64,000 bases of DNA from JAENVU01 sp046598395 (lineage in GTDB: Bacteria > Actinomycetota > Acidimicrobiia > IMCC26256 > JAENVU01), in contig JBKJIQ010000015.1 of assembly GCA_046598395.1 (NCBI GenBank), forward strand, positions 8,003 through 72,002, read 5' to 3'. Positions within the stretch are counted from its first letter, which is position 1; every line of letters begins with the position of its first letter. The translations under genes were made by a program, and so were the position numbers. Positions 10,574 to 18,845 of the stretch are shown piece after piece. The notes under the pieces are model-generated. The model was not told the DNA's origin. It made no database searches and saw only the letters and a program-made list of their open reading frames with translations.

Positions 10574-11319
10574 GTCCCGTCCTCGAGGTCACCGAACTCA
10601 CTGTTGAATTCGGTGGACTGCGCGCGGTCGATGACGTCTCGATTCGCGTAGATCGCGAACACATCATGGGATTGATCGGGCCGAACGGTGCCGGGAAGAC
10701 CACCACCATCGACGCCTTGTGCGGTTTTGTCACGCACATCCACGGTCATGTCGAACTGGCGGGCCAGCAGATCGAAACCCTTCCGCCCCACCAACGGGTC
10801 CGGGCCGGGTTGGTCCGGACCTTCCAATCGGTTGAGCTGTTCGATGACCTGACCGTTCGCGAGAACCTGCTCGTCGCCGCGACTCCCACGCGCTGGTGGT
10901 CGCCGATGATCGACGCGATTGCACCTCGACGCAGCGCGCGCGATATCGATGTCGACGGTGCGCTCGACATCGTGGGGCTTCGACTACTGGCAGAGGCTCG
11001 CCCGATCGAACTCTCGCACGGCCAGCGTCGCCTGGCCGGAGTGGCACGCGCGCTTGCGACCCAACCGAAGGTTGTGCTCTTCGACGAGCCTGCGGCCGGA
11101 CTCGACCCCCACGAGACCGCCGAACTCGGGAACGTGCTGCGCGCCTTACCGGGAATGGGAATCGGTGTCTTGCTCGTCGACCACGACATGACCCTGGTGC
11201 TCGATGTGTGCGACGAACTCACGGTGCTCGACTTCGGTCGCGTCATCGCAACGGGCTCTCCGACCGCAGTGCGTGACGACCCGGCCGTCATCGCGGCATA
11301 CCTCGGAGGTGTCACGTGA
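10570..11319 (+). CDS. livG: LivG-type ABC transporter ATPase
   Basis: 249 residues. Walker A is GPNGAGKTT, and Walker B with catalytic Glu is VVLFDEPAAGLDPHE. The insertion rich in arginine after the Q-loop (VRTFQSVELFDDLTVRENL) is typical of LivG. The signature motif reads LSHGQRRLAG rather than the common LSGGQ. The ATG overlaps the permease stop. It powers the importer together with LivF. A longer upstream open frame exists, but it overlaps the permease entirely and is not used. Confidence 0.94.
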   Translation: MSPVLEVTELTVEFGGLRAVDDVSIRVDREHIMGLIGPNGAGKTTTIDALCGFVTHIHGHVELAGQQIETLPPHQRVRAGLVRTFQSVELFDDLTVRENLLVAATPTRWWSPMIDAIAPRRSARDIDVDGALDIVGLRLLAEARPIELSHGQRRLAGVARALATQPKVVLFDEPAAGLDPHETAELGNVLRALPGMGIGVLLVDHDMTLVLDVCDELTVLDFGRVIATGSPTAVRDDPAVIAAYLGGVT

Positions 11320-12083
11320 ACGCGACGACTTCGACCCCGCCGGCGGCGAGCACACTCGTCCTCGAAGCGCGGGGACTGACCACCGGTTACCAGGGGGTGG
11401 CGGTCGTGCACCAGGTCGATTTCGAGGTTGGCGCTGGCGAGATCGTCGCCCTGCTCGGAGCCAACGGCGCCGGCAAGACCACCGTGTTGCTCACGGTTTC
11501 CGGTTTGCTGGCGCACCTGGGCGGAGATCTCACCGTGCTCGGTGAAAAGCAGAGCGCGCCGCGGCGGACATCGGTCGGGAACCGCGCCCTTGCGTTGGTC
11601 CGACGCGGCGTCGCCCACGTACCTGAGGATCGGGCGCTGTTCTTCGGGCTCACCGGCCGCGAGCACCTGCGGCTTGCCGCGCGGCGCGGCGACACCGAGG
11701 CCATTGAACAGGCTCTCGCGCCGTTTCCCGCGCTCGGCGCCATCATCGACCGACGCGCGGGATTGATGTCGGGAGGCGAGCAGCAAATGCTCGCCATCGC
11801 CCGCGCCCTGGCCGGCCGGCCCAAGTTGTTGATGATCGACGAACTGAGCCTCGGTTTGGCGCCGATCGTGGTCGAGCAACTCCTGCCGACCGTCGCCCGG
11901 ATCGCGCGCGACGCCGGGGTGGGCGTCCTGCTCGTGGAGCAACACGTCAACGCCATACTCGCGGTGGCCGATCGCGCGTACGTCATGGTTCAGGGCCGGA
12001 TCAGCGCGTCGAGTTCGGCGAGTGAACTCGCCGCGGATCCCGCCAAGCTCGCCGCCCGGTATCTGGGCGGCACTTCAGACTGA
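11316..12083 (+). CDS. livF: LivF-type ABC transporter ATPase
   Basis: 255 residues starting at GTG 11316, which overlaps the LivG stop (GTGA). Walker A is GANGAGKTT, the signature is MSGGEQQMLAIARAL, and Walker B is LLMIDELSLGLAP, a typical LivF form. VPEDRALFFGLT is the LivF Q-loop region. It forms the heterodimeric ATPase with LivG. Its 3' end overlaps the convergent carotenoid oxygenase gene by 9 bp, which leaves no room for a conventional terminator between the two. Confidence 0.94.
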   Translation: MNATTSTPPAASTLVLEARGLTTGYQGVAVVHQVDFEVGAGEIVALLGANGAGKTTVLLTVSGLLAHLGGDLTVLGEKQSAPRRTSVGNRALALVRRGVAHVPEDRALFFGLTGREHLRLAARRGDTEAIEQALAPFPALGAIIDRRAGLMSGGEQQMLAIARALAGRPKLLMIDELSLGLAPIVVEQLLPTVARIARDAGVGVLLVEQHVNAILAVADRAYVMVQGRISASSSASELAADPAKLAARYLGGTSD

Positions 12084-13478
12084 CGCGGGCAGCCAGTTTC
12101 CGTGGAAGCCGAACGGAACCCGCTCCGGCATCTGGACCCGAGCGACCTCGCTCAGGGTCGCGGCATCCAGCACTACGAACTCGGTCATCTCGGTGCGGCG
12201 ATCGGTGACGAAGTTCAGGAGCCACCCTTCGTCCTCGCCACCCGTGCCGGCGGGGTCCGGCGCGAACACGGCCTCTCCGGCTACCACCTGCGGGCCGTAG
12301 CAGTGGGTCGACTCCGTGCCACCCGTGAAGTCGACCTTGGTCACAGAGTCGAAGCTGCCACCCTCTGGACGACCGGACGAGAAGGTGGCGTAATAGCCGT
12401 AACGGTGTTGGCGGCCTTCCATCGCCGCCGGCACGCGCGGGAAATCACCGGGCAACTCCGCCACCTGCTCGTAGCGCACCTGCTTCGTGGCCACATCGAT
12501 GGTGTAGCGATGAAGCCACGCATTTGCGTCCGCGGCACCGCCCTCACTCTCGAGGCCGATGTCCATGCGCGGGAGCCGACACGCGTCCACCACCACTTGT
12601 CCATCGGCCGTGGAGAACGCGTTCAAGAAATGGAACGCGAAACACGGGTCGGTTTCGACCCACACGACGTCTGACCCATCCCCCGTTCGATCCAGCACAC
12701 CGATGCGCATGCCGTTCTCCGGTTTCCAACTGATGATCGGATCGCCGGTCGCGAACGACCCCAGGTCGAACACCGCCGGCGCATCGAAGAACACTGCGTG
12801 CTGATCGGTGATCGCAAAATCGTGCATCATCACCGGCGCCGGAATGTCGATATCCACGCTTCGTACCAATCCGCCGTCGGCACCGATCACGTGGTACTTC
12901 AGAAACGGTGCGAACCCCGAGTACCCGAAGGTGAGCATCTCGCCGGTGACCGGATCAATCTTCGGATGCGCGGTGAACGCGCCGGAGTAGGCGCCGTTGA
13001 AGTCGTACTCCCCCACGGTTTCCAGCGTTGGGGTCACCTCGGTCGGCAGGCCCGCCTCCCACAAGGCCAGGATCCGGCCCGCGTGGCGGATCACGTTGGT
13101 GTTCGCCACGTTCTTCACCGGCGGTCCATCGCCGATCTCTTCGCGCGTCGGAAAATCACCGTTGGCTATCCCGCCGTAGATCGCGCGCCCGGCGAGCTGT
13201 TCCACCGCCAGGCCCTCGGTTCGTACCCAACGATTGCGGTAGCTCGCGTTTCCTTGGCCGTCCAGAGTGAGCGCGTGAAGCATGCCGTCGCCGTCGAAGA
13301 CGTGGTAACGGCCCTTCGGCTCGAACATCGGATTCGGCCCGTTCCGCAAGTACATACCGGCGAGACCGTGGGGGAGTCGACCAACGACCACGAGGTCTGC
13401 GTCGTCACGCTCAGACCCCGCGGGCGCATACACGCCGGCGAGGAACGGCTCGTTTCGGGTATTCACAATGGCGGTCAT
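12075..13478 (-). CDS. Carotenoid cleavage oxygenase (RPE65/CCD family)
   Basis: 467 residues, typical for the family. All four iron-binding histidines of the seven-bladed propeller can be placed: His171 (TAHPKID), His219 (MMHDFAIT), His283 (FAFHFLNAF) and His459 (FGFHGNWLP). The start has the family phrase GMYLRNGPNPMFEPKGRYHVFDGDGMLH. The enzyme cleaves a conjugated double bond in carotenoids, apocarotenoids or stilbenes using O2 and Fe(II). A GAGG box precedes ATG 13478. The gene is divergent from a TetR regulator with an operator-like palindrome between them. Retinal or another apocarotenal is a possible product, but the substrate is not readable. Confidence 0.94.
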   Translation of the reverse strand: MTAIVNTRNEPFLAGVYAPAGSERDDADLVVVGRLPHGLAGMYLRNGPNPMFEPKGRYHVFDGDGMLHALTLDGQGNASYRNRWVRTEGLAVEQLAGRAIYGGIANGDFPTREEIGDGPPVKNVANTNVIRHAGRILALWEAGLPTEVTPTLETVGEYDFNGAYSGAFTAHPKIDPVTGEMLTFGYSGFAPFLKYHVIGADGGLVRSVDIDIPAPVMMHDFAITDQHAVFFDAPAVFDLGSFATGDPIISWKPENGMRIGVLDRTGDGSDVVWVETDPCFAFHFLNAFSTADGQVVVDACRLPRMDIGLESEGGAADANAWLHRYTIDVATKQVRYEQVAELPGDFPRVPAAMEGRQHRYGYYATFSSGRPEGGSFDSVTKVDFTGGTESTHCYGPQVVAGEAVFAPDPAGTGGEDEGWLLNFVTDRRTEMTEFVVLDAATLSEVARVQMPERVPFGFHGNWLPASV

Positions 13479-13499
13479 GGCGTCCTCTTCTTGGACAAC

Positions 13500-13512
13500 T
13501 GAACGCTGTTTA
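13500..13512. promoter_or_regulatory. Candidate TetR operator in the divergent oxygenase/regulator gap
   Basis: TGAACGCTGTTTA is a near-perfect inverted repeat (TGAAC/GTTTA) with a 3-bp centre. It lies between the oxygenase gene and the tetR gene, overlapping the spacer of a TTGGAC (13491-13496) / TACGGT (13516-13521) promoter for tetR. This is the usual place for autoregulation by a TetR repressor. Confidence 0.5.
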
Positions 13513-13529
13513 GCTTACGGTACTCGGCG

Positions 13530-14123
13530 ATGAGGCCCGAACGATCAGCGTTGAGTCGTGAAGCAATCGTGGCAGTCGCGCGCGAGATCGTGGCCGCCGA
13601 CGGTCTCGATGGACTCTCGTTGCGGCGCATCGGTGCCAAGCTCGGCGTGACCGCCCCCGCGCTGTACGCCCACGTGGATGACAAACTCGACCTGCTCCGA
13701 GGCGTCGCCGAACTCGAGTTCGAGCGCTTGGCCGCACGATTCGACGCCATCAAGGCGCCGGACGCCATCACCCGGATTCGTGAACAGTCCATCGCGTACG
13801 TTCGGCACGCGCAGGAAGACCCGGCGCTGTTCCACGTGATGTTCCTGTTCCGACCCGATTGGGCACAGCAACCAGCGGCCGACGAGTTGCCCGCCGCCTC
13901 CAAGACGTTCGCGCTCGGCGCAGCCGCGATTGAAGATGCGATGAACGACGGCACGCTCCGCGTCGATGATCCACTCCTGGTGGCCATCACCATTTGGGCC
14001 GCGGCCCACGGCACTGCCAACGTCCTCCTCGCCGGACTCAATCTGGGCACGGAATACGAAACGCGGGTCATCGCGACGGTCATCGACAACCTGCTGCGGG
14101 GCCTTGCCGCCCCACTCGACTAA
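13530..14123 (+). CDS. TetR-family transcriptional regulator
   Basis: 197 residues. The N-terminal helix-turn-helix (residues about 8-55) reads SREAIVAVAREIVAADGLDGLSLRRIGAKLGVTAPALYAHVDDK. The C-terminal ligand domain resembles the TetR_C WHG type. It lies between two carotenoid oxygenase genes, divergent from one and 18 nt before the other, so it probably represses both in response to a carotenoid-derived or other hydrophobic ligand. A TACGGT -10 box ends 8 nt before the ATG, consistent with a leaderless transcript. Confidence 0.92.
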   Translation: MRPERSALSREAIVAVAREIVAADGLDGLSLRRIGAKLGVTAPALYAHVDDKLDLLRGVAELEFERLAARFDAIKAPDAITRIREQSIAYVRHAQEDPALFHVMFLFRPDWAQQPAADELPAASKTFALGAAAIEDAMNDGTLRVDDPLLVAITIWAAAHGTANVLLAGLNLGTEYETRVIATVIDNLLRGLAAPLD

Positions 14124-14141
14124 TTACTGCGAAAGGTCGCC

Positions 14142-15842
14142 ATGCCACTCCCCCGCTCCATCCTCGCCCCGGTGGTGCCCGAGGATCGCGACCTCCGAGT
14201 GGTTCAGGGGTCGATGCCCTCAGGAATCGCGGGCGAGATCATCATCAGCGCGCCCCACGCGACCACCGTGGGTCCTCCGCACGCGTTCTTCGGCGCCGGC
14301 ATGACCTATCGACTCTCGTTGGAGAGCGAGACCTTCGGCGCCGCACCGGACAGCTACGCGTGGCGCCAAGCCTGGATCGATTCACCCAGCGCACGGTTGC
14401 AGCACAAACGCCCGGACGTCTTCGAGGCCACGATGCTCGGCGTGCAGTCACCGTTCGGTTTGGTCAACGCGGCCAACACTGCGCCGCTCCCCTGGGGTGA
14501 CCGGCTCTTCATGACCTGGGATGTCGGACGCCCCGTGGAGGTTGACGCGAGTTCGCTGCAGTTCTTGGGTGAGGTCGGACGCGCGGACGAGTGGCAGGTC
14601 TTCGACCTCATGCCCGGTCCCGCCCTCCCCATGATTACCAGCACGGCGCATCCGGTGATCGACCCGGAACGCAACTGCTTGTGGACGGTGAACACCTACT
14701 TCGGTCAGCTGTTCATCGTGCGCTGGGACGGCGAAGGACCGATTCAGCGGTGGCCCGTCGCCGGCGCAGTGATTCCCCAATCGGTGCACACGATTACCCA
14801 AACGCGCGACTGGATCGTGGTGGGCGACTGCGCGTTCAAGGTGGAGCCGCAGGTGATGTTCGGTGGTGATCGGACCGAGCCGGCCAACCCCGACGAACCG
14901 ATCTATCTCATTCGCAAGCGCGATCTCGAAGCTGCCCGGCCGGGCACCGAGGTGCCGTGTCGCACGTATCACCTGGCGCCCGAGATGAACCACTACTACG
15001 CGGCCTACGACGACTCCGACGGCGTGGTGGTGATGTTCGAGCACACCGAGAACGCCGACATCGCGATGGCGGCACGGGTCGGCGACACCGACGCCTGGGG
15101 TCGACCCGTGGACCCCGCCCTCGCGGGTCTGTACGGCTTTCCGATGACACCCACGAAGAGTTCCATGCATCGCTTCGACCCCGAAACCGGCGAACAGCAC
15201 GAGATGGCAATGCTCTACGAACCGGAGCGCTTCCACTCGCGCCAACTCAGCGCGTTCGACTGGTCGCACGAAGGTTGGCTCGCGCCGGAGGCGTTCCACA
15301 GCGTGTACCACGGTTTCCGGCCCGAAGCGATCGTGACGCGGATGCTCGACCTCTACCGCGATCGCGTCGACCGTAGTCTGCTGCCCACCGAAGAGACGCC
15401 GGCCTCCATCGCCAGTCACAGCTGGGATGGCCTGCAGACCATCTCCGAATACACCTATTCCGAGTTGGGAGATCTGCCGTCCTCGCCGATCTTCGTACCC
15501 ATCGCGGCGGGCGCCGACGGCCGCACCGCGCACGGCGGACGCCAACCGGGCGGGCTCCACGGCTGGGTGGTGGTCCCGGTGATGAGCGACGACGGATTCC
15601 GGGTCGAGATCTTCGCCGCCGACAACGTGGGAAGCGGACCGATTTGTACCCTGGCGGCACCGAAGCACGCGGTGCCGTTCATCCTGCACTCCGCGTGGAT
15701 GCCCCGCGCCGTTGCCGCCCCCGATCTCGAACGCAGTCGTTTCGCCGATGATCTTGCTCGCGTCGACGAGCTTCCCGACGACCTCGCGCGGGCGGCGCGT
15801 GATGTGGCCGCGGAACTCGACCACGCGGTTCCGATGCTCTGA
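14142..15842 (+). CDS. Second carotenoid cleavage oxygenase-like protein (divergent RPE65 family)
   Basis: 566 residues, about 100 longer than its neighbour and only distantly similar. Propeller histidines can be assigned at His170 (TAHPVID), His216 (QSVHTIT), His284 (MNHYYAAY) and His516 (ILHSAWMP), so the iron site looks intact. The N-terminal GEIIISAPHATTVGPPHAFFGAGM replaces the usual NGPNP loop. The C-terminal ~50 residues (ERSRFADDLARVDELPDDL and on) form a charged helical tail not found in the first enzyme. It follows tetR by 18 nt with a GAAAGG box and is likely co-transcribed. Oxidative cleavage of a polyene is the family reaction. Confidence 0.85.
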   Translation: MPLPRSILAPVVPEDRDLRVVQGSMPSGIAGEIIISAPHATTVGPPHAFFGAGMTYRLSLESETFGAAPDSYAWRQAWIDSPSARLQHKRPDVFEATMLGVQSPFGLVNAANTAPLPWGDRLFMTWDVGRPVEVDASSLQFLGEVGRADEWQVFDLMPGPALPMITSTAHPVIDPERNCLWTVNTYFGQLFIVRWDGEGPIQRWPVAGAVIPQSVHTITQTRDWIVVGDCAFKVEPQVMFGGDRTEPANPDEPIYLIRKRDLEAARPGTEVPCRTYHLAPEMNHYYAAYDDSDGVVVMFEHTENADIAMAARVGDTDAWGRPVDPALAGLYGFPMTPTKSSMHRFDPETGEQHEMAMLYEPERFHSRQLSAFDWSHEGWLAPEAFHSVYHGFRPEAIVTRMLDLYRDRVDRSLLPTEETPASIASHSWDGLQTISEYTYSELGDLPSSPIFVPIAAGADGRTAHGGRQPGGLHGWVVVPVMSDDGFRVEIFAADNVGSGPICTLAAPKHAVPFILHSAWMPRAVAAPDLERSRFADDLARVDELPDDLARAARDVAAELDHAVPML

Positions 15843-15893
15843 GACGCACTCCCGCGGTCGCGACCGGCGCGCGCAACGGCCTGGGTGCGAGCG

Positions 15894-16286
15894 CTACCGG
15901 ACGCGTTCGAGGCGTGCGGTGAAACCGATGTACGTCCAGACGAGTTGGTCGCCATCGCGCGCCCGGGTAACTTCGATGGGGAACCCGACTGGCCGCAACA
16001 CGTGCACGCCGTCCTCGTAGGTGGCCACGACGGTGATCGGCGTCGTGTAATCGAACTCGGCAACGTCGTGTACGCCGTTGGCTTCAGTGCCGTCGCACCG
16101 CATGTCGTGAATGACGCCACCGGCGGTCACCACCACCCGATCACCGCACTGCTCGATCCGCTCGACGTGGTGATACGCGCGGTGATCCGGCGGCGCGGGC
16201 ACACCCTCGACCTCGACCGCCACCGTGCACCAAAGGCCGCGCAGATCGGGCGCGCCGGGGATCAACGCCGCATCGCAGCCGGCCAT
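15894..16286 (-). CDS. Conserved-looking small protein of unknown function, possibly beta-barrel
   Basis: 130 residues, convergent with the upstream oxygenase gene. I do not recognise the family with certainty. The composition (DLRGLWCTVAVEVEG, then alternating polar/hydrophobic strands RVVVTAGGVIHDMRCDG and ITVVATYEDGVHVLRPVG) suggests a small antiparallel beta-sheet protein of lipocalin-like shape. It has no signal peptide or membrane segment. The start at ATG 16286 lies at the edge of a TetR remnant on the other strand, so the true upstream context has probably been lost. Confidence 0.6.
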   Translation of the reverse strand: MAGCDAALIPGAPDLRGLWCTVAVEVEGVPAPPDHRAYHHVERIEQCGDRVVVTAGGVIHDMRCDGTEANGVHDVAEFDYTTPITVVATYEDGVHVLRPVGFPIEVTRARDGDQLVWTYIGFTARLERVR

Positions 16287-16545
16287 CGATCGGCATCTGG
16301 ACGGCGTGTGGCACCTCTACCTGATTCAGGCGATCGCACAGGGCGACAGCGAGGATCGAATCGTGCGCTTCGTCGGCTGTCGGATCCAACTCTACGAAGC
16401 GATCGCCGCGAGTGCACGCGCGACCCGAATGAGCGCGACGACCGAGGAGATCATGCGCGAACAGTTGGAAGCCACCCGCCGCGCGCTGCGCAACCAAATC
16501 GAGTACCGGATGTGCGCAACGGCCGACACTTGCCGCGTCATTTGA
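16280..16545 (+). pseudogene. Remnant of a TetR-family regulator (C-terminal domain only)
   Basis: From about 16290 one frame encodes IVRFVGCRIQLYEAIAASARATR, then EEIMREQLEATRRALRNQIE. This is the pattern of the last helices of TetR ligand-binding domains. The helix-turn-helix half is absent: the sequence before it is antisense to the neighbouring small gene and has no TetR character. The frame ends at a TGA at 16543-16545. I read it as a 5'-deleted gene. Confidence 0.5.
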
Positions 16546-16638
16546 TACTGGATAGGTTCCGGGGCAACACCTGACCGAACGGTCACCTCACCACCACCCT
16601 CCGGCAGGACCAAGCCCAAGAGACCCTCGGAGTTGCTC

Positions 16639-18213
16639 ATGCACGCTCGCTTGCCTCGTTCGATCCTCTCCGGGTTGGTTGCCGGCCTTTGTACCTTGGC
16701 AACGGTCGCCATCGGGCCGGACCCTGCCGGAGCCACAGCCCCATGCCCACCGCAACTCGACGGGACGTGGATCGGAAGCTGGACCAGCACCACTGGGCTG
16801 TACAGCGGAACCGACCAGGGCACCATCAACTTCCACGGAACGACGTTCGATGGGCTCCTGACATTCATCACCGGTACCTCCGCGATCTCGAACAACACGC
16901 CGTTCGCTGGAACGATCAACTGCGACACCTTGATGAGCAACGTCAACAACATCGCGGCCACTCAGACGCTCAGCCCCGATGGCACCGAGCTGAGCGGGTC
17001 GTATAACTACGCAGCGGGGGCCGACGTCGGCACCCTCCATGCCGCCCTGGCCCAAACCGCGATTACCAGTCCCGGCGCGCTGCTGGAGACCGATCCCGGC
17101 GGCGTCGCCGGAGCGACCGCGGCACAGCCGTTGCAGGTCGGGGTGTCGTCACCCGTCCCGGGCAACCTGGCGATCGCGGAGGCAACGTCCAACGGTGGCG
17201 TGGCGGCCGGGTATCAGCTCTTCAACAAGATCGTTCAGATCCAGGCCCCCGTCGCGACGGCCGGCAACCCTTTGCACTTCTCCTTCACGTTGGACGCGTC
17301 GATGACCGGTGGCGCCCCGGCCGCGACCATCGCGATCTTCCGAAACGGCCTGGTCGTCACGGACTGCACCGGACCGGCCGGCGTCGCGTCTCCGGATCCC
17401 TGCGTGGCTGCCCGCACCGACGTCGGCAACGGCGACTCGAGCATGGGGATCCTGACCAGCGCCGCGAGCGTCTGGTCGTTCGGCTCAGCCAAGACGGCGT
17501 CGGTTGGCTCCGCAAGTGCGCCCGAAGGCGATACCGGCTCCCCGCGCACCATCAGGTTCCCCGTGGTGTTGTCCACTCCGTCGTCGACCCCAGTGGCCGT
17601 GAGCTACTCCGTCGTCGCCGACGGGAGCGCGTCGACACCGGCTGACCTCGTCGTCAAGACCGGCGCCATCACCTTCAAGCCCTCCATCGCCTTGGCACTC
17701 ACTGGGACCAGCGCTCAGATTGCGGTGAGGATCACACCGGACACCGTCCCAGAATCGGATGAGACATTCCACGTCAGGCTCACTGGGGTGACCGGGGGGT
17801 ACGGCCTCGCGAGCGCCAATGCCGTCGGGACGATCCTCGACGACGACGGCGGTCCTGGGTTCACCATTGGCGTCGGCGACGTGTCCATCACCGAAGGTGA
17901 CACGACCAGGACGGTCACGGCCTCCAATCGCGCCCAGGTGACGTTGGCGCTTTCGACGCCGTGGACGGGCCTGACACCCGGCCAGGTCGTCGTGACCACA
18001 ACATTCGGCTCGGCAACAGGCACCGACGCTCGAATCATGGTTTCGAGGATCGTGAAGTTCACCAGCGGTCAGTTCCAGAAGACGATCGCCATCCCGATCT
18101 TCGCTGACACACTTCCCGAGTTGAACGAGACGCTCACCGTGACGGTCAGCGCCCCGTCCGGTTATACACAGGGTCACGCGACCGGGACATTCGTCATCGC
18201 CAACGACGACTGA
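16639..18213 (+). CDS. Secreted protein with two Calx-beta domains
   Basis: 524 residues. It begins with a signal peptide (basic MHARLPRSI, hydrophobic core, cleavage near AGA-TAP). The N-terminal ~300 residues are of unknown fold. Two Calx-beta modules follow: about residues 290-405 (SASAPEGDTGSPRTIRFPVVL through DTVPESDETFHVRLTG and GTILDDD) and about 415-524 (VSITEGDTTRTVTA through DTLPELNETLTVTVSAP and FVIANDD). The DxxxExxExF pattern is the Ca2+-binding signature of these modules. The role is probably extracellular adhesion or a surface structure. ATG 16639 has a GGAG box 6 nt upstream; an in-frame TTG at 16633 is unlikely. Confidence 0.88.
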   Translation: MHARLPRSILSGLVAGLCTLATVAIGPDPAGATAPCPPQLDGTWIGSWTSTTGLYSGTDQGTINFHGTTFDGLLTFITGTSAISNNTPFAGTINCDTLMSNVNNIAATQTLSPDGTELSGSYNYAAGADVGTLHAALAQTAITSPGALLETDPGGVAGATAAQPLQVGVSSPVPGNLAIAEATSNGGVAAGYQLFNKIVQIQAPVATAGNPLHFSFTLDASMTGGAPAATIAIFRNGLVVTDCTGPAGVASPDPCVAARTDVGNGDSSMGILTSAASVWSFGSAKTASVGSASAPEGDTGSPRTIRFPVVLSTPSSTPVAVSYSVVADGSASTPADLVVKTGAITFKPSIALALTGTSAQIAVRITPDTVPESDETFHVRLTGVTGGYGLASANAVGTILDDDGGPGFTIGVGDVSITEGDTTRTVTASNRAQVTLALSTPWTGLTPGQVVVTTTFGSATGTDARIMVSRIVKFTSGQFQKTIAIPIFADTLPELNETLTVTVSAPSGYTQGHATGTFVIANDD

Positions 18214-18301
18214 ACCGATACGGATTTCCCCCGGCCGGCGCCACCGGACCTTCCGTCCGAGCGGTGCGACTTGCTGCTCCGCGCGTACACCGCTTCCTCG
18301 G

Positions 18302-18307
18302 TAAGGT
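18302..18307 (+). promoter_or_regulatory. -10 box upstream of the SRPBCC gene
   Basis: TAAGGT, the same -10 form as at the ABC importer promoter. It lies 42 nt before the next ATG, which has its own AAAGGAG ribosome site, so this gene would have a leader. No convincing -35 is seen. Confidence 0.35.
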
Positions 18308-18349
18308 GCGCGGGGTGCGGCGACTCTGCTGCCGGTAAAGGAGCACACC

Positions 18350-18805
18350 ATGGCCACAGGTTCAGCGCATATCGAGGTCGACCGGGACCCGGCAGTGGTG
18401 TTTTCCACCATCGCCGACGTCACTCGCATGGGTGAGTGGAGTCCCGAATGTCTGGCCTGTCGGTGGGTAGATGGAGTCACGGGTCCGGCGGTCGGCGCCA
18501 AGTTCGAGGGGGACAACCGAGCGGCCGTCGCAGGGATGACGTTGAAGAAATGGACGACGACTTCGGAGGTCACGGCCTGCGTCCCCGGCGAGGTCTTCGA
18601 GTTCGTCGCCGAGGGCTACACCACCTGGCGCTACACCCTCGAACCGACTGCAACCGGAACCAAGGTCACCGAATCGTACGAATACGTCTCGAAGCCCGGG
18701 GCGCAGACCTTCATGTACGAGACCGTCATGCGCCGGCCGGCCGCGATGAACAAGGGCATGCAGAGCACGCTGGAGCGGATCAAGGCATCGATCGAGTCCC
18801 AGTAA
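18350..18805 (+). CDS. SRPBCC (polyketide cyclase/START-like) family protein
   Basis: 151 residues. It has the family's single-domain pattern: an N-terminal strand IEVDRDPAVVFSTIADVTRMGEWSPEC, central strands with GTKVTESYEYV, and a long C-terminal helix MRRPAAMNKGMQSTLERIKASIES that closes a hydrophobic cavity. Proteins of this type bind or process hydrophobic ligands. An AAAGGAG box is 8 nt before the ATG. The next gene (flavoprotein) starts 40 nt downstream from its own promoter-like element. Confidence 0.88.
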   Translation: MATGSAHIEVDRDPAVVFSTIADVTRMGEWSPECLACRWVDGVTGPAVGAKFEGDNRAAVAGMTLKKWTTTSEVTACVPGEVFEFVAEGYTTWRYTLEPTATGTKVTESYEYVSKPGAQTFMYETVMRRPAAMNKGMQSTLERIKASIESQ

Positions 18806-18845
18806 CGCTTGTCGAATCCCCATCGATTTCGGATACGTTCCGGTC

